From Chryseobacterium sp. MYb7 (lineage in GTDB: Bacteria; Bacteroidota; Bacteroidia; Flavobacteriales; Weeksellaceae), in assembly GCF_002979455.1 (NCBI RefSeq), contig NZ_PCOU01000010.1, forward strand, positions 62,001 through 126,000: 64,000 nt of DNA, in the 5' to 3' direction. The notes beneath the pieces were generated by a model. That model was not told where the DNA came from and did not search any database. It saw only the letters and a list, made by a program, of their open reading frames with translations. The position numbers were made by a program, and so were the translations under genes. Of the stretch, positions 8,400-18,220 are shown piece by piece (within the stretch, counting starts at the first letter, position 1; each line of letters starts with the position of its first letter).

Positions 8400-8402
8400 A
8401 AA

Positions 8403-9782
8403 TTAATATCCAGTCGTTCTTGATAATTTAGACTGCATTAAGCCATCATAATGATGGTTCAGCAGATATGTATTAATCTGTTGAACTGTATCTAAAATTA
8501 CACCCACCATAATTAATAGTGACGTTCCCCCGAAAAATAGGGCAAACGCATCTGTCTGAACAAAGGTTCCATGCACAATTGCTGGAAGGATTGCAAAGAT
8601 AGACAAAAATATTGCACCTGGCAAGGTAATTTTTGATAAAATATCATCTAAATAATCAGCTGTCTCTTTTCCTGGTCTTACTTTCGGTACTAAACCTCCA
8701 TTTCTCTTCAAATCATCAGCCATTTGGTTTACCGGAATTGTAATTGCAGTATAGAAAAACGAGAAGATAATAATTAATAGTGCAAACAATACATTGTACT
8801 GCCAGCTAAAAACATTCTTGAAACCTGCAAGAAAAGTATTAGACTCATCGAATTTTGTTAATAATCCTGGTACGAACATCAATGCCTGAGCAAAGATAAT
8901 CGGCATTACACCAGCAGCATTTACTTTCAATGGAATCCATTGTCTTGCTCCCTGCATAAGATTTCTGTTTACACCTCCTCTTGCTTGAGCTCTGCTTACA
9001 TACTGAATTGGGATTTTTCTGACAGCAACTGATAAGATCACTGCTAAAAGAACAACCACCATCCAGAATAATACTTCAATAAGGATCATGATAGATCCCA
9101 TTCCTCCTTTTCCATTCTGCACGGCCATTTCCTGAACGAATGCTTCCGGTAATCTTGAAAGGATCCCCACCATAATAAGGATAGAGATACCGTTTCCGAT
9201 ACCTTTGTCGGTAATTTTTTCACCTAACCACATTGCGAATACTGAACCAGCAACCAAGATAACAATACTTGGCAACCAGAACATGATAGAATTTGGCTCT
9301 ACAAAGTATGCAGACTGGAACTGAGCATACGGTAAGAATAATTGAGTAATAGAAGTTAAGTAAGAAGGTGCCTGTACCAGACAAACTCCAATCGTTAACC
9401 ATCTTGTAATTTGGTTCAATGTATTTCTACCTGACTCTCCATCTTTCTGAAGCTTCTGAAGATAAGGAATAGCCATTCCCATCAACTGAACAATAATAGA
9501 AGCAGAAATATAAGGCATGATACCTAACGCCATTACGGAAGCGTGGCTGAAAGCCCCCCCCGTAAAAGACGAAAGCAAGCCAAGGAGACCTGCTCCTTGC
9601 TTGTTACCGCCTTGATTTTTATAATGCTCTAAGAGATCTCCCACCTCTGCAAGATTAATTGCAGGAAGTGAGATATAAGATGCGAATCTATACACAAGGA
9701 TAATACCTAACGTAAAGAGAATTTTATCTCTTAATTCCTTTAGGCTCCATATATTTTTAAGTGTTTGTATAAATTCTTTCAT
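8403..9782 (-). CDS. secY: Protein translocase subunit SecY
   Basis: 459 residues with ten predicted membrane helices, forming the channel of the Sec translocon in the inner membrane. Recognisable segments are the N-terminal LKNIWSLKELRDKILFTLG, the plug and helix-2 region FTGGAFSHASVMALGIMPYISASI, and the cytoplasmic loop KVRPGKETADYLDDILSKIT near the C-terminus. It lies between rplO and infA as in most spc operons. Confidence 0.97.
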   Translation of the reverse strand: MKEFIQTLKNIWSLKELRDKILFTLGIILVYRFASYISLPAINLAEVGDLLEHYKNQGGNKQGAGLLGLLSSFTGGAFSHASVMALGIMPYISASIIVQLMGMAIPYLQKLQKDGESGRNTLNQITRWLTIGVCLVQAPSYLTSITQLFLPYAQFQSAYFVEPNSIMFWLPSIVILVAGSVFAMWLGEKITDKGIGNGISILIMVGILSRLPEAFVQEMAVQNGKGGMGSIMILIEVLFWMVVVLLAVILSVAVRKIPIQYVSRAQARGGVNRNLMQGARQWIPLKVNAAGVMPIIFAQALMFVPGLLTKFDESNTFLAGFKNVFSWQYNVLFALLIIIFSFFYTAITIPVNQMADDLKRNGGLVPKVRPGKETADYLDDILSKITLPGAIFLSIFAILPAIVHGTFVQTDAFALFFGGTSLLIMVGVILDTVQQINTYLLNHHYDGLMQSKLSRTTGY

Positions 9783-9791
9783 TAGTAAGTA

Positions 9792-10241
9792 TTATAAGGT
9801 AATTGCTTTTCCACCTGCTTTAGCAATAAGCTCTTCAGCAGACTTAGTGAATTTGTCAGCAGAGATTGAAACCGCAGATTTCAATTCTCCTCTACCCATA
9901 ATTTTCACTAGTTCGTTTTTAGAAACTATCCCGTTTGCTACTAAAACTTCTTTCGTGATTTCTCCCGTGATGGATTTGTTCTCGATTAAAGTTTGAATAG
10001 TATCAAGGTTAACTCCTCTAAACTCTTTTCTATTTACGTTTTTGAATCCGAATTTAGGTAATCTTCTTTGTAAAGGCATCTGTCCACCTTCGAAACCGAT
10101 TTTTTGAGAATAACCAGCTCTAGCTTTCTGACCTTTGTGACCCTTTGTTGAAGTACCTCCTTTTCCGCTACCTTGACCTCTACCAATTCTTTTTGAGTTG
10201 AAAGTAGATCCTGCAGCAGGTTGTATGTTATTTAAATTCAT
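9792..10241 (-). CDS. rplO: 50S ribosomal protein L15
   Basis: 149 residues, starting MNLNNIQPAAGSTFNSKRIG with the Gly/Lys-rich extension GRGQGSGKGGTSTKGHKGQK typical of L15, then GFEGGQMPLQRRLPKFGF. It is a late assembly protein of the large subunit. It is preceded by rpmD (21-nt gap) and followed by secY (9 nt). Confidence 0.97.
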   Translation of the reverse strand: MNLNNIQPAAGSTFNSKRIGRGQGSGKGGTSTKGHKGQKARAGYSQKIGFEGGQMPLQRRLPKFGFKNVNRKEFRGVNLDTIQTLIENKSITGEITKEVLVANGIVSKNELVKIMGRGELKSAVSISADKFTKSAEELIAKAGGKAITL

Positions 10242-10262
10242 TTTAATTTCTCTTTTATAAAA

Positions 10263-10439
10263 TTATTTTTGAACTTCAAGTAAGTGTCCTACAGCAGCGA
10301 TCATTCCTAAGATGGAAGGAGTAGCTTCATGTTCTACAACTTGGTGAAGTTTTTTTAATCCTAATGCTTCAAGCGTTCTCTTTTGGGTTTTTGTTCTACC
10401 AATAGCGCTTCTTACCTGCTTTACTTTAATTGTTGCCAT
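10263..10439 (-). CDS. rpmD: 50S ribosomal protein L30
   Basis: A 58-residue ORF read by eye: it starts MATIKVKQVRSAIGRTKTQK and contains TLEALGLKKLHQVVEHEATP, ending GHLLEVQK. ATG is at 10439 and the stop at 10263. The I-K-V-x-Q-x-R-S-x-I-G pattern is the L30 signature, and the place between rpsE and rplO is the expected one. Confidence 0.96.
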   Translation of the reverse strand: MATIKVKQVRSAIGRTKTQKRTLEALGLKKLHQVVEHEATPSILGMIAAVGHLLEVQK

Positions 10440-10450
10440 TGTTTTATATA

Positions 10451-10972
10451 TTAACCGTTAAACACTTTACTTAGAGAAACTCCTCTCATTCTAGCGATTT
10501 CTTCAGGTCTTCTGATGTCTAATAACGCTTTGAAAGTAGCTTTCACAACGTTGTGAGGGTTAGAAGATCCTTTAGATTTTGAAAGGATATCGTGAATACC
10601 AGCAGATTCCAATACCGCTCTTACCGCACCACCGGCGATAAGTCCTGTACCGTGAGAAGCAGGTCTTAAGAAGATATCTGCACCACCGTATCTAGCAGTA
10701 GTTTGGTGAGGGATAGTGTGGTTCATTACAGGAACTTTAACAAGGTTTTTCTTTGCGTCTTCAACTGCTTTAGCAATTGCAGAAGCAACCTCTTTAGATT
10801 TTCCTAAACCGAAACCGATAACACCTTCTTCGTTACCCACTACAACAATAGCAGAAAATCCGAAAGCTCTACCTCCTTTTGTTACTTTTGTTACTCTGTT
10901 AACAGCTACGAGACGATCTTTTAATTCTAATCCTCCCGGTTTTACTCTTTCTATATTATCTAGTCCTAACAT
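10451..10972 (-). CDS. rpsE: 30S ribosomal protein S5
   Basis: 173 residues. The N-terminal double-stranded RNA-binding-like domain has [20 protein letters not shown] and [22 protein letters not shown]; the C-terminal domain has [15 protein letters not shown] and [19 protein letters not shown] segments. S5 takes part in decoding fidelity and mRNA unwinding. It lies between rplR and rpmD. Confidence 0.97.
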   Translation of the reverse strand: MLGLDNIERVKPGGLELKDRLVAVNRVTKVTKGGRAFGFSAIVVVGNEEGVIGFGLGKSKEVASAIAKAVEDAKKNLVKVPVMNHTIPHQTTARYGGADIFLRPASHGTGLIAGGAVRAVLESAGIHDILSKSKGSSNPHNVVKATFKALLDIRRPEEIARMRGVSLSKVFNG

Positions 10973-10991
10973 ATTTTCCGAAATTTAATGA

Positions 10992-11345
10992 TTAGAATTT
11001 AAGTCCACCTTCTCTTGCACCATCAGCTAGAGCTTTTACTCTACCGTGGTATACGAATCCGTTTCTGTCAAATACAATACTTTCGATTCCTGCAGCGATA
11101 GCCTTAGCAGCAATAGCTTTACCAACAGCAGCAGAAACTTCAGTCTTAGTACCTTTAGCGTCTACACCTTTTTCTCTAGAAGAAGCTGATGCTAAAGTTT
11201 TACCATTTTTATCGTCGATTAACTGAGCGTAAATTTCCTTATTACTTTTATATACAGATAATCTTGGCAATTCAGAAGATCCAGAGATTTTCCCTCTTAC
11301 TCTTCTTTTGATTCTTATTCTTTTTTCTAATTTACTTAATGCCAT
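10992..11345 (-). CDS. rplR: 50S ribosomal protein L18
   Basis: 117 residues; the motifs [33 protein letters not shown] and the C-terminal [20 protein letters not shown] are those of L18, which binds 5S rRNA. The order rplF-rplR-rpsE is the standard spc-operon order, with gaps of 15 and 19 nt. Confidence 0.97.
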   Translation of the reverse strand: MALSKLEKRIRIKRRVRGKISGSSELPRLSVYKSNKEIYAQLIDDKNGKTLASASSREKGVDAKGTKTEVSAAVGKAIAAKAIAAGIESIVFDRNGFVYHGRVKALADGAREGGLKF

Positions 11346-11360
11346 AATACTTATAATTTA

Positions 11361-11906
11361 TTAAGCAGATTTACCAGCTTTACGTCTAACAATTTCTCCT
11401 ACGAATTTCACACCTTTTCCTTTGTATGGCTCAGGCTTTCTGAAAGAACGGATCTTTGCAGTAACCATTCCTAGAAGTTGCTTGTCGTGAGACGTTAAAG
11501 TAATAATTGGGTTTTTACCTTTTTCAGTCAATGTATCAACTTTTACTTCACCTGGAAGTTCTAATACGATACCGTGAGAGAATCCTAAAGCTAACTCAAG
11601 TTTTTGACCTGTGTGAGAAGCTCTGTATCCTACCCCTACTAGTTCTAGTTTCTTTTCGAAACCTTCATTTACACCTACGATCATGTTGGCGATTAACGCT
11701 CTGTATAAACCGTGAAGTGCTTTGTGTTGTTTAGAATCAGATGGTCTGTTTACGTTAAGTTCACCATCTTTTTGTTCTAAAGTAATTCCTGCTGTAAGCT
11801 CTTGAGAAAGTTCTCCTTTTGCTCCTTTTACAGTTACTACACCGTTATTTTCAGTGATTGTAACTCCAGCTGGAATTGTTATAATTGCTTTACCAATTCT
11901 TGACAT
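11361..11906 (-). CDS. rplF: 50S ribosomal protein L6
   Basis: 181 residues. It begins MSRIGKAIITIPAGVTITEN and carries the duplicated L6 fold; the second half ends with the conserved SFRKPEPYKGKGVKFVGEIV and a KAGKSA tail. L6 lies near the factor-binding site of the large subunit. It is 17 nt downstream of rpsH. Confidence 0.97.
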   Translation of the reverse strand: MSRIGKAIITIPAGVTITENNGVVTVKGAKGELSQELTAGITLEQKDGELNVNRPSDSKQHKALHGLYRALIANMIVGVNEGFEKKLELVGVGYRASHTGQKLELALGFSHGIVLELPGEVKVDTLTEKGKNPIITLTSHDKQLLGMVTAKIRSFRKPEPYKGKGVKFVGEIVRRKAGKSA

Positions 11907-11923
11907 TTTCCTCTGATTAAAAA

Positions 11924-12322
11924 TTAATAAACATAGCAGATTACTTCACCGCCTACTTTCTCTTCTCTAGCTTTCTTGTCAGTCATTACTCCTTTAGAAG
12001 TAGAGATGATAGAAATACCCAAACCGTTTAATACTCTTGGAAGTTCAGTAGAACCTTTGTACTGTCTCAAACCTGGTCTAGAAGCTCTTTGGATAGACTT
12101 GATAGCTGGTTTGTTGGTTTGCTTATCGTACTTTAAAGCGATTTTGATCACTCCTTGAACAGCGTTATCTTCAAACTTGAAGTTTAAGATATACCCTTGA
12201 TCAAATAGGATCTTAGTAATCTCCTTTTTGATTTTCGATGCAGGAATTTCCACCACTTTGTGGCCTGCGCTTTGTGCGTTCCTTACTCTTGTTAGGAAAT
12301 CTGAAATTGGATCTGTTACCAT
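11924..12322 (-). CDS. rpsH: 30S ribosomal protein S8
   Basis: 132 residues. VTDPISDFLTRVRNAQSAGH at the start and GISIISTSKGVMTDKKAREE near the end are the S8 hallmarks. S8 is a primary 16S rRNA binder and, in E. coli, the translational repressor of the spc operon. The spacer before it (147 nt to rpsN) is unusually long and contains a 12-bp-stem hairpin. Confidence 0.97.
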   Translation of the reverse strand: MVTDPISDFLTRVRNAQSAGHKVVEIPASKIKKEITKILFDQGYILNFKFEDNAVQGVIKIALKYDKQTNKPAIKSIQRASRPGLRQYKGSTELPRVLNGLGISIISTSKGVMTDKKAREEKVGGEVICYVY

Positions 12323-12379
12323 TTTTCTTTTATAAATTATTGGTTAAAGAACAATCAGTATTGAAAAGACTTGAAGATT

Positions 12380-12417
12380 AAAATATCAGACGTCAGAAAT
12401 CTTCGGTCTGATATTTT
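12380..12417 (-). other. Hairpin in rpsN-rpsH spacer
   Basis: A perfect 12-bp inverted repeat, AAAATATCAGAC (12380-12391) and GTCTGATATTTT (12406-12417), with a 14-nt loop, in the longest spacer of the spc part of the operon. It could be an attenuator, a regulatory target for S8 or a processing site. A small inserted repeat is also possible. Confidence 0.6.
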
Positions 12418-12469
12418 TATTCTTTAGTATCTTGACAACTTAATTGTCCCGATTTTTAATTAGTAATTA

Positions 12470-12739
12470 TTACCAACTAGCTTTTCTTACACCTGGGATA
12501 AGACCGTTGTTTGCCATTTCTCTGAAAGTTACTCTGGAAATACCGAACGTTCTCATGTATCCTCTTGGTCTACCTGTTAGTTTACATCTGTTGTGTAATC
12601 TTACAGGAGAAGCATTTTTAGGCAATTTTTGAAGTCCTTCGTAATCACCTGCTTCTTTAAGAGCTTGTCTTTTAGCAGCGTATTTAGCAACTAGTGCTTC
12701 TCTTTTGCGCTCACGCGCTTTCATTGATTCTTTAGCCAT
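12470..12739 (-). CDS. rpsN: 30S ribosomal protein S14 (zinc-free form)
   Basis: 89 residues, the long form of S14: [20 protein letters not shown] at the start and [20 protein letters not shown] near the end. Only one cysteine is present, so the zinc ribbon of the short form (about 61 residues, CxxC) is absent. It is 3 nt downstream of rplE. Confidence 0.97.
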   Translation of the reverse strand: MAKESMKARERKREALVAKYAAKRQALKEAGDYEGLQKLPKNASPVRLHNRCKLTGRPRGYMRTFGISRVTFREMANNGLIPGVRKASW

Positions 12740-12742
12740 TTC

Positions 12743-13294
12743 TTAGTTCTTTTTAAATGGTAAACCGAAGTGAGTTAATAATGCTTTAGCTTCTTTATCT
12801 GTTTTCGCAGTAGTAACGAAAGTGATGTCCATCCCTTGGATTTTTTTCACTTTGTCAATTACGATTTCAGGGAAGATAATTTGCTCAGTAATACCTAAGT
12901 TGTAGTTACCTCTACCATCGAAACCATCTGCTTTGATACCAGAGAAATCTCTGATACGTGGTAAAGCAGAAGAAGTAAGTCTGTCTAAGAACTCATACAT
13001 TCTCTGAGCTCTCAAGGTTACTTTTGCACCTACAGGCATTCCTTTTCTAAGTTTGAATGCAGCTTCGTCTTTCTTAGAGATCGTACCTACTGCTTTCTGA
13101 CCTGTGATGTTTGTAAGTTCTTCTACAGCATAATCGATAATTTTCTTATCTGCAGTAGCGTCTCCTAAACCTTGTGATACAACGATTTTCTCTAATCTAG
13201 GTACTTGCATGATTGACTTGTACCCGAATTCTTCCATCATTGCAGGAACAATTGTCTCTTTGTATATTTTTTTGGGTCTTGCTATAAATTCCAT
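12743..13294 (-). CDS. rplE: 50S ribosomal protein L5
   Basis: 183 residues; [20 protein letters not shown], the [19 protein letters not shown] segment and [20 protein letters not shown] identify L5, which binds 5S rRNA and the P-site tRNA elbow. It lies between rplX (11-nt gap) and rpsN. Confidence 0.97.
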   Translation of the reverse strand: MEFIARPKKIYKETIVPAMMEEFGYKSIMQVPRLEKIVVSQGLGDATADKKIIDYAVEELTNITGQKAVGTISKKDEAAFKLRKGMPVGAKVTLRAQRMYEFLDRLTSSALPRIRDFSGIKADGFDGRGNYNLGITEQIIFPEIVIDKVKKIQGMDITFVTTAKTDKEAKALLTHFGLPFKKN

Positions 13295-13305
13295 GTTAAT
13301 TCAAA

Positions 13306-13632
13306 TTATAAAGTTTCACCCGTTTTTTTGTTAATTCTTACTTTCTTATCTCCTTCGATTTTGTAACCGATTTTAATAGCTTTTCCGTCTTTACCAACTA
13401 AAGCTACGTTTGAGATATGAATAGAAGCTTCCTTTTCAGTAATTCCTCCTTGAGGATTAGAAGCTGAAGGCTTAACGTGTTTTTTGATGATGTTAAGTCC
13501 TGCAACGATTACTCTTGGGTCTCTACCTTCTTTCTTGATCACTTCAATAACTTCACCAGTCTTACCTTTGATATCTTTCTTACCAGTAGTAATGATTACG
13601 TTATCTCCTCTTTTTATTTTTAACTTTGACAT
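13306..13632 (-). CDS. rplX: 50S ribosomal protein L24
   Basis: 108 residues with an N-terminal KOW motif (KLKIKRGDNVIITTGKKDIKG, then KTGEVIEVIKKEG) and the ITEKEASIHISNVALV segment. L24 starts assembly of the large subunit by binding the 5' end of 23S rRNA. It lies between rplN and rplE. Confidence 0.97.
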   Translation of the reverse strand: MSKLKIKRGDNVIITTGKKDIKGKTGEVIEVIKKEGRDPRVIVAGLNIIKKHVKPSASNPQGGITEKEASIHISNVALVGKDGKAIKIGYKIEGDKKVRINKKTGETL

Positions 13633-13653
13633 TTCTTTTAAAAATTTTTAAAA

Positions 13654-14022
13654 TTAAAGTACTTCAGGAGCTAATGAAATGATTTTCATATATTCTTTGT
13701 CTCTCAACTCACGAGCAACTGGTCCGAAAACACGCGTTCCTCTCATTTCTCCCGCTGCGTTTAGTAATACACAAGCATTGTCGTCGAATTTGATGTATGA
13801 ACCATCTTTTCTTCTTACTGCTTTTTTAGTTCTTACTACTACAGCTTTAGATACCTGACCTTTTTTAGCGTTTCCTGATGGTGTAGAATCCTTGATAGTA
13901 ACAACGATTTTATCACCAACTGAAGCATATCTTCTTCTGGTTCCTCCCAGAACTCTAATAACTAGTACTTCTTTAGCACCTGTGTTATCAGCAACTTTTA
14001 ATCTTGATTCTGTTTGTAACAT
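13654..14022 (-). CDS. rplN: 50S ribosomal protein L14
   Basis: 122 residues, the usual length; [20 protein letters not shown] and [20 protein letters not shown] are strongly conserved L14 segments. It forms part of an intersubunit bridge. The start lies 2 nt after the rpsQ stop codon. Confidence 0.97.
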   Translation of the reverse strand: MLQTESRLKVADNTGAKEVLVIRVLGGTRRRYASVGDKIVVTIKDSTPSGNAKKGQVSKAVVVRTKKAVRRKDGSYIKFDDNACVLLNAAGEMRGTRVFGPVARELRDKEYMKIISLAPEVL

Positions 14023-14024
14023 TA

Positions 14025-14279
14025 TTACTTAGCTTTTTCAATGATTCTTACTAATCTCCATCTCTTGCTCTTGCTCAAAGGTCTAGTTTCTTGGATAAGA
14101 ACTGTATCACCTTCTGTGCATTCGTTGTTCTCGTCGTGTGCAGTATATTTTTTCGTTTTCAAAACGAATTTACCGTACATCGGGTGCTTTACTCTTGTAG
14201 TTTCACTAACAACAATAGTTTTTTCCATTTTATTGCTGGAAACCACTCCGATTCTTTCTTTTCTTAAATTTCTATCCAT
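14025..14279 (-). CDS. rpsQ: 30S ribosomal protein S17
   Basis: 84 residues; [20 protein letters not shown], the [20 protein letters not shown] loop and [20 protein letters not shown] are S17 hallmarks. It is an OB-fold primary 16S rRNA binder. The gap to rpmC is 12 nt. Confidence 0.97.
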   Translation of the reverse strand: MDRNLRKERIGVVSSNKMEKTIVVSETTRVKHPMYGKFVLKTKKYTAHDENNECTEGDTVLIQETRPLSKSKRWRLVRIIEKAK

Positions 14280-14291
14280 TGTAAAATGAAA

Positions 14292-14486
14292 TTATTGTTT
14301 GTTAGTTAACTCAGTGTTTAGTCTTGCGATTGTCTTTCTCAAATCTCTGATTTGAATCGGGTTTTCAATTGGGCTGATTGCATGAGCCAATTTCAATTTA
14401 GAATATTGAGCTTTTGCTTCAGTTAATTGAGCTTGAATATCACCCGCGCTTAAATTTTTAATATCAGCATTTTTCATTGTATTCAA
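14292..14486 (-). CDS. rpmC: 50S ribosomal protein L29
   Basis: 64 residues forming two helices; the second carries the family pattern NPIQIRDLRKTIARLNTEL. L29 lies at the tunnel exit beside L23 and helps dock trigger factor and the signal recognition particle. It is 3 nt downstream of rplP. Confidence 0.96.
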   Translation of the reverse strand: MNTMKNADIKNLSAGDIQAQLTEAKAQYSKLKLAHAISPIENPIQIRDLRKTIARLNTELTNKQ

Positions 14487-14489
14487 AGA

Positions 14490-14915
14490 TTATAGAGGTT
14501 TAACAAAATCGTTAGCAACGATGAATTTAGTAACTACTGGTAATTTTTGTGCAGCAAGTCTTAAAGCTTCCTTAGCGATATCGTAAGGTACACCTCCGAT
14601 TTCGAACATAATCTTACCTGGTTTTACTACAGCTACCCAATATTCAACAGCACCCTTACCTTTACCCATACGTACTTCCGCTGGTTTTTTAGTAATTGGC
14701 TTATCTGGGAAGATTTTGATCCATAGTTGACCTTCTCTCTTCATATATCTTGTCGCAGCGATACGAGCCGCTTCAATCTGTCTTGCAGTGATCCAAGCTC
14801 CTTCCGTTGCTTTGATCCCAAAAGTTCCGTAAGCAAGTTGACTACCTCTTTGGGCATTCCCCTTCATCTTCATCTTGTGAACTCTACGGAATTTGGTTCT
14901 TTTTGGTTGTAACAT
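14490..14915 (-). CDS. rplP: 50S ribosomal protein L16
   Basis: 141 residues. [20 protein letters not shown] at the start and the [20 protein letters not shown] segment mark L16, which lies close to the A site and peptidyl transferase centre. A 98-nt spacer made largely of repeats separates it from rpsC. Confidence 0.97.
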   Translation of the reverse strand: MLQPKRTKFRRVHKMKMKGNAQRGSQLAYGTFGIKATEGAWITARQIEAARIAATRYMKREGQLWIKIFPDKPITKKPAEVRMGKGKGAVEYWVAVVKPGKIMFEIGGVPYDIAKEALRLAAQKLPVVTKFIVANDFVKPL

Positions 14916-14922
14916 AATTTCT

Positions 14923-15013
14923 AAATTTTAGATTTTAGATTTTAGATTTTAGATTTTTTTTAATTTTAAAAAAGTAACGGTAATTTAAAATTCAAAATTT
15001 CTAATCTAAAATT
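14923..15013. repeat. ATTTTAG tandem repeat with inverted partner
   Basis: Four perfect 7-bp copies of ATTTTAG (14925-14952) continue into a partial fifth. About 50 nt further, AATCTAAAATT (15003-15013) is the reverse complement of one and a half units, so the spacer transcript could fold into a long AU-rich hairpin. The right end abuts the rpsC stop. It is the only tandem repeat seen between ribosomal genes in this window. Confidence 0.7.
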
Positions 15014-15763
15014 TTAATTATTATTGTTATTGTTGTTGTTTTTTCTAGGTCTTCTGTTGTCTCTGTCTCCTCCTCTGTTTCCTCTGTCTGACTGACCTCC
15101 TTTTTTCTGTTGTCCTACTAATGGAGAAAGTTCTCTTTTACCGTAAACTTCACCTTTCATAATCCAAACTTTTACACCTAGTCTACCGTAAGTAGTGTGA
15201 GCTTCTGCCCAGTGGTAATCGATATCAGCTCTGAAAGTTGACAATGGAATTCTTCCTTCTTTGAAAGATTCTGATCTTGCCATCTCAGCTCCGTTCAATC
15301 TACCAGAGATTTGAACTTTGATACCTTCAGCACCCATTCTCATAGTACTTGCCATTGCCATTTTAACAGCTCTTCTGTAAGAAATTCTGTTTTCAATTTG
15401 CTTAGAAATACTATCAGCAACTAGTACAGCATCTAATTCAGGTCTTTTGATTTCGAAAATGTTGATTTGAATATCCTTACCTGTAAGTTTCTTCAATTCT
15501 TCTTTCAATTTATCAACTTCCTGACCTCCTTTACCGATGATAAGTCCCGGTCTAGCAGTAGTGATTGTAACTGTTACTAATTTAAGTGTTCTTTCAATAT
15601 AGATTTTTGAAATACCACCTTTAGATAATCTAGCCTCAAGGTATCTTCTGATTTTGTAGTCTTCAGCGATTCTGTCTCCATAATCGTTTCCACCAAACCA
15701 GTTAGAATCCCATCCTCTGATGATACCTAATCTATTACCAATTGGATTTGTCTTCTGTCCCAT
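15014..15763 (-). CDS. rpsC: 30S ribosomal protein S3
   Basis: 249 residues. The KH domain holds [20 protein letters not shown], and the C-terminal S3 domain has [20 protein letters not shown] and [21 protein letters not shown]3 lines the mRNA entry channel. The protein ends in a charged Gly/Arg-rich stretch and a run of eight asparagines encoded by AAT/AAC repeats, a likely disordered and length-variable tail. Confidence 0.97.
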   Translation of the reverse strand: MGQKTNPIGNRLGIIRGWDSNWFGGNDYGDRIAEDYKIRRYLEARLSKGGISKIYIERTLKLVTVTITTARPGLIIGKGGQEVDKLKEELKKLTGKDIQINIFEIKRPELDAVLVADSISKQIENRISYRRAVKMAMASTMRMGAEGIKVQISGRLNGAEMARSESFKEGRIPLSTFRADIDYHWAEAHTTYGRLGVKVWIMKGEVYGKRELSPLVGQQKKGGQSDRGNRGGDRDNRRPRKNNNNNNNN

Positions 15764-15770
15764 ACCTTGA

Positions 15771-16169
15771 TTAATTTTCTTTTTTACCTAAGATTAATGT
15801 AATGTGGTTTGATCTTTTTCTGATTCTATACCCTCTACCTTGTGGAGCTGGTCTTAGTCTCTTCAATTGTCTTGCACTGTCTACAAAAATTTCTTTAACG
15901 ATAAGATTAGCTTCTTCAATATCAGCACCTTCGTTTTTAGTCTGCCAGTTAGCCATTGCTGAAAGCAATACTTTTTCTAACTTGTTAGATGCGTCTTTTT
16001 TAGAATATTTTAGAATGTATAAAGCTTTGTCAACTTGCTCTCCTCTAATGATATCAGCAACTAATCTCATTTTTCTTGGAGAAGATGGGCAATCATTGTG
16101 TATTGCTTTTACTACATCTTGGTTTGTCAATTTACGTGCTAATGCACTTTCTCTTTTTCTTGATCCCAT
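15771..16169 (-). CDS. rplV: 50S ribosomal protein L22
   Basis: 132 residues; the [20 protein letters not shown] helix and the [20 protein letters not shown] beta-hairpin, which reaches into the exit tunnel and in other species carries macrolide-resistance changes, are clear. No obvious insertion is seen in the loop. It lies between rpsS and rpsC. Confidence 0.97.
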   Translation of the reverse strand: MGSRKRESALARKLTNQDVVKAIHNDCPSSPRKMRLVADIIRGEQVDKALYILKYSKKDASNKLEKVLLSAMANWQTKNEGADIEEANLIVKEIFVDSARQLKRLRPAPQGRGYRIRKRSNHITLILGKKEN

Positions 16170-16171
16170 GA

Positions 16172-16450
16172 TTATCTGCTTCCTTTGTTTTTGTTACCAC
16201 CATGACCTCTGAAAGATCTTGTTGGAGAAAATTCGCCTAGCTTGTGACCAACCATGTTTTCTGTAACATAAACAGGGATAAAAGATTTCCCGTTGTGTAC
16301 TGCAATAGTTTGTCCTACGAAGTCTGGAGAGATCATTGATGCTCTAGACCAAGTTTTGATAACTGTCTTCTTACCAGACTCTATGTTTGTCTGAACCTTC
16401 TTATCTAAAGTATGATGAATGAATGGTCCTTTTTTAAGTGATCTTGCCAT
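16172..16450 (-). CDS. rpsS: 30S ribosomal protein S19
   Basis: 92 residues; [40 protein letters not shown] and [20 protein letters not shown] are the typical S19 blocks. S19 lies in the head of the small subunit. Gaps on both sides are 2 nt. Confidence 0.98.
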   Translation of the reverse strand: MARSLKKGPFIHHTLDKKVQTNIESGKKTVIKTWSRASMISPDFVGQTIAVHNGKSFIPVYVTENMVGHKLGEFSPTRSFRGHGGNKNKGSR

Positions 16451-16452
16451 AA

Positions 16453-17274
16453 TTATTTACGTTTAGATATGATATGACGGTTAGACGCTTTATTTTTCTT
16501 TCTGGTTTTGTAACCTTTAGCAGGCATACCGTTTCTAGATCTTGGGTGACCTCCTGAAGAACGTCCTTCACCACCTCCCATTGGGTGATCTACCGGGTTC
16601 ATTACAACTGCTCTTGTTCTAGGTCTTCTACCTAACCATCTGCTTCTACCAGCCTTACCTGATACAGTTAATTGGTGATCCGAGTTAGAAACAGATCCAA
16701 TCATTGCCATACATTCAGTAAGGATCATTCTTGATTCTCCTGAAGGCAATTTGATGATTGCATATTTACCATCTCTAGAAGTTAATTGAGCTGAAGAACC
16801 AGCACTTCTTGCTAAAATAGCACCTTGTCCAGGCTTCATTTCAACACAAGAGATTACAGTACCCAATGGAATGTTTTTCAATTTCATTGCGTTACCTACG
16901 TTTGGTTCAACGCTTTCTCCTGATACTACCTTCTGATCAACTTTGATACCGTTTGGAGCGATGATATATCTCTTCTCTCCATCAGCATACTCTAATAAAG
17001 CGATAAATGCAGTTCTGTTTGGATCATACTCTACAGTTTTTACAGTTGCTTCAACGTTTGCTTTGTTTCTTTTGAAGTCAATAATTCTGTATTTCTTTTT
17101 GTGTCCACCTCCGGTGTAACGCATGGTCATTTTACCAGTTTGGTTACGTCCACCTGACTTACTAATACCAACTGTTAGAGATTTCTCTGGTTTGTTGGTA
17201 GTAATTTCTTCAAAATTGTTTACAATTCTGAATCTCTGTCCCGGGGTGATAGGTTTTAATTTTCTAACAGACAT
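16453..17274 (-). CDS. rplB: 50S ribosomal protein L2
   Basis: 273 residues, the usual length. The peptidyl-transferase-associated loop [20 protein letters not shown] contains the conserved histidine of E. coli His229; the core OB/SH3 domain has [20 protein letters not shown]. It is needed for subunit association and peptidyl transfer. Confidence 0.98.
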   Translation of the reverse strand: MSVRKLKPITPGQRFRIVNNFEEITTNKPEKSLTVGISKSGGRNQTGKMTMRYTGGGHKKKYRIIDFKRNKANVEATVKTVEYDPNRTAFIALLEYADGEKRYIIAPNGIKVDQKVVSGESVEPNVGNAMKLKNIPLGTVISCVEMKPGQGAILARSAGSSAQLTSRDGKYAIIKLPSGESRMILTECMAMIGSVSNSDHQLTVSGKAGRSRWLGRRPRTRAVVMNPVDHPMGGGEGRSSGGHPRSRNGMPAKGYKTRKKNKASNRHIISKRK

Positions 17275-17296
17275 TACTATTATTTATAATTAATAA

Positions 17297-17587
17297 TTAA
17301 TTTACAGCAAAAATATCGATAACCTCACCTTCAACAAGTTTAATTACCGCTTTTTTCAATTTGTTTGTCTTTCCTACTTGAAGACCTTTTTTAGTGTATT
17401 TTGAAGAAACCTTCGGAGCATAAATCATTGTGTTAACGTCTGCTACTTTTACACCGTAAGCTGCTTCAACAGCTTTTTTAATCTGGATTTTATTCGCCTT
17501 AGGTTCAACTAAGAAAGAATAAGAACCTCTTAAATCTGTAAGGTAATTAGCCTTTTCTGAAATAACTGGTTTAATAATAATAGACAT
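17297..17587 (-). CDS. rplW: 50S ribosomal protein L23
   Basis: 96 residues: IIKPVISEKANYLTDLRGSY, the ANKIQIKKAVEAAYGVKVAD helix and the NTMIYAPK strand are L23 features. It forms the main tunnel-exit docking site for trigger factor and SRP. It lies between rplD (3-nt gap) and rplB. Confidence 0.97.
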   Translation of the reverse strand: MSIIIKPVISEKANYLTDLRGSYSFLVEPKANKIQIKKAVEAAYGVKVADVNTMIYAPKVSSKYTKKGLQVGKTNKLKKAVIKLVEGEVIDIFAVN

Positions 17588-17590
17588 GAC

Positions 17591-18220
17591 TTATTTCTTT
17601 AAATTTTCCTGGAATTTTTCAACTGCACCTTCAAAGAATACAACTTCACCTGCATTTACTAAATCGTAAGAGCTAACTTCGTTGAAGTTCATTACTTTAG
17701 TTTTAGGTAAGTTTCTTGAAGATAAATACACATTCTTGTTAGCTTCAGGAAGAATGAATAAAGATTTTTTACCGTTCAATGCTAATGCATCCAATAAAGT
17801 AATGAAATCTTTAGTCTTAGGAGCATTTAAGCTCATATCTTCTAAAACTCTGATGCTGTTGTCTCTCATTTTCTGAGATAAAACAGATTTCTTCGCCAAT
17901 CTCTTAAGAGCTTTGTTCAATTTGAATCTGTAGTCTCTTGGTTTTGGTCCAAATACTCTACCTCCACCTCTGAAAGTTGGAGATTTAATATCACCATATC
18001 TAGCAGATCCAGATCCTTTTTGCTTCTTAAGCTTTTTAGTAGAAGCAGTAATTTCGCTTCTTTCTTTTGCTTTATGAGTCCCTTGTCTTTGTGCAGCAAG
18101 GTACTGTTTAACTTCTAAGTAAACCGCGTGCTGATTTGGCTCAATTCCGAATACTGTTTCGTCTAGAGTTACTTTTCTTCCGGTCTCTTTTCCTGATGTA
18201 TTTAATACTACTAGTTCCAT
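17591..18220 (-). CDS. rplD: 50S ribosomal protein L4
   Basis: 209 residues; the tunnel-reaching loop holds [20 protein letters not shown] and [20 protein letters not shown]4 initiates large-subunit assembly and in E. coli represses the S10 operon. Its ATG (18220) lies inside the 3' end of rplC, a 10-nt overlap that suggests translational coupling. Confidence 0.97.
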   Translation of the reverse strand: MELVVLNTSGKETGRKVTLDETVFGIEPNQHAVYLEVKQYLAAQRQGTHKAKERSEITASTKKLKKQKGSGSARYGDIKSPTFRGGGRVFGPKPRDYRFKLNKALKRLAKKSVLSQKMRDNSIRVLEDMSLNAPKTKDFITLLDALALNGKKSLFILPEANKNVYLSSRNLPKTKVMNFNEVSSYDLVNAGEVVFFEGAVEKFQENLKK

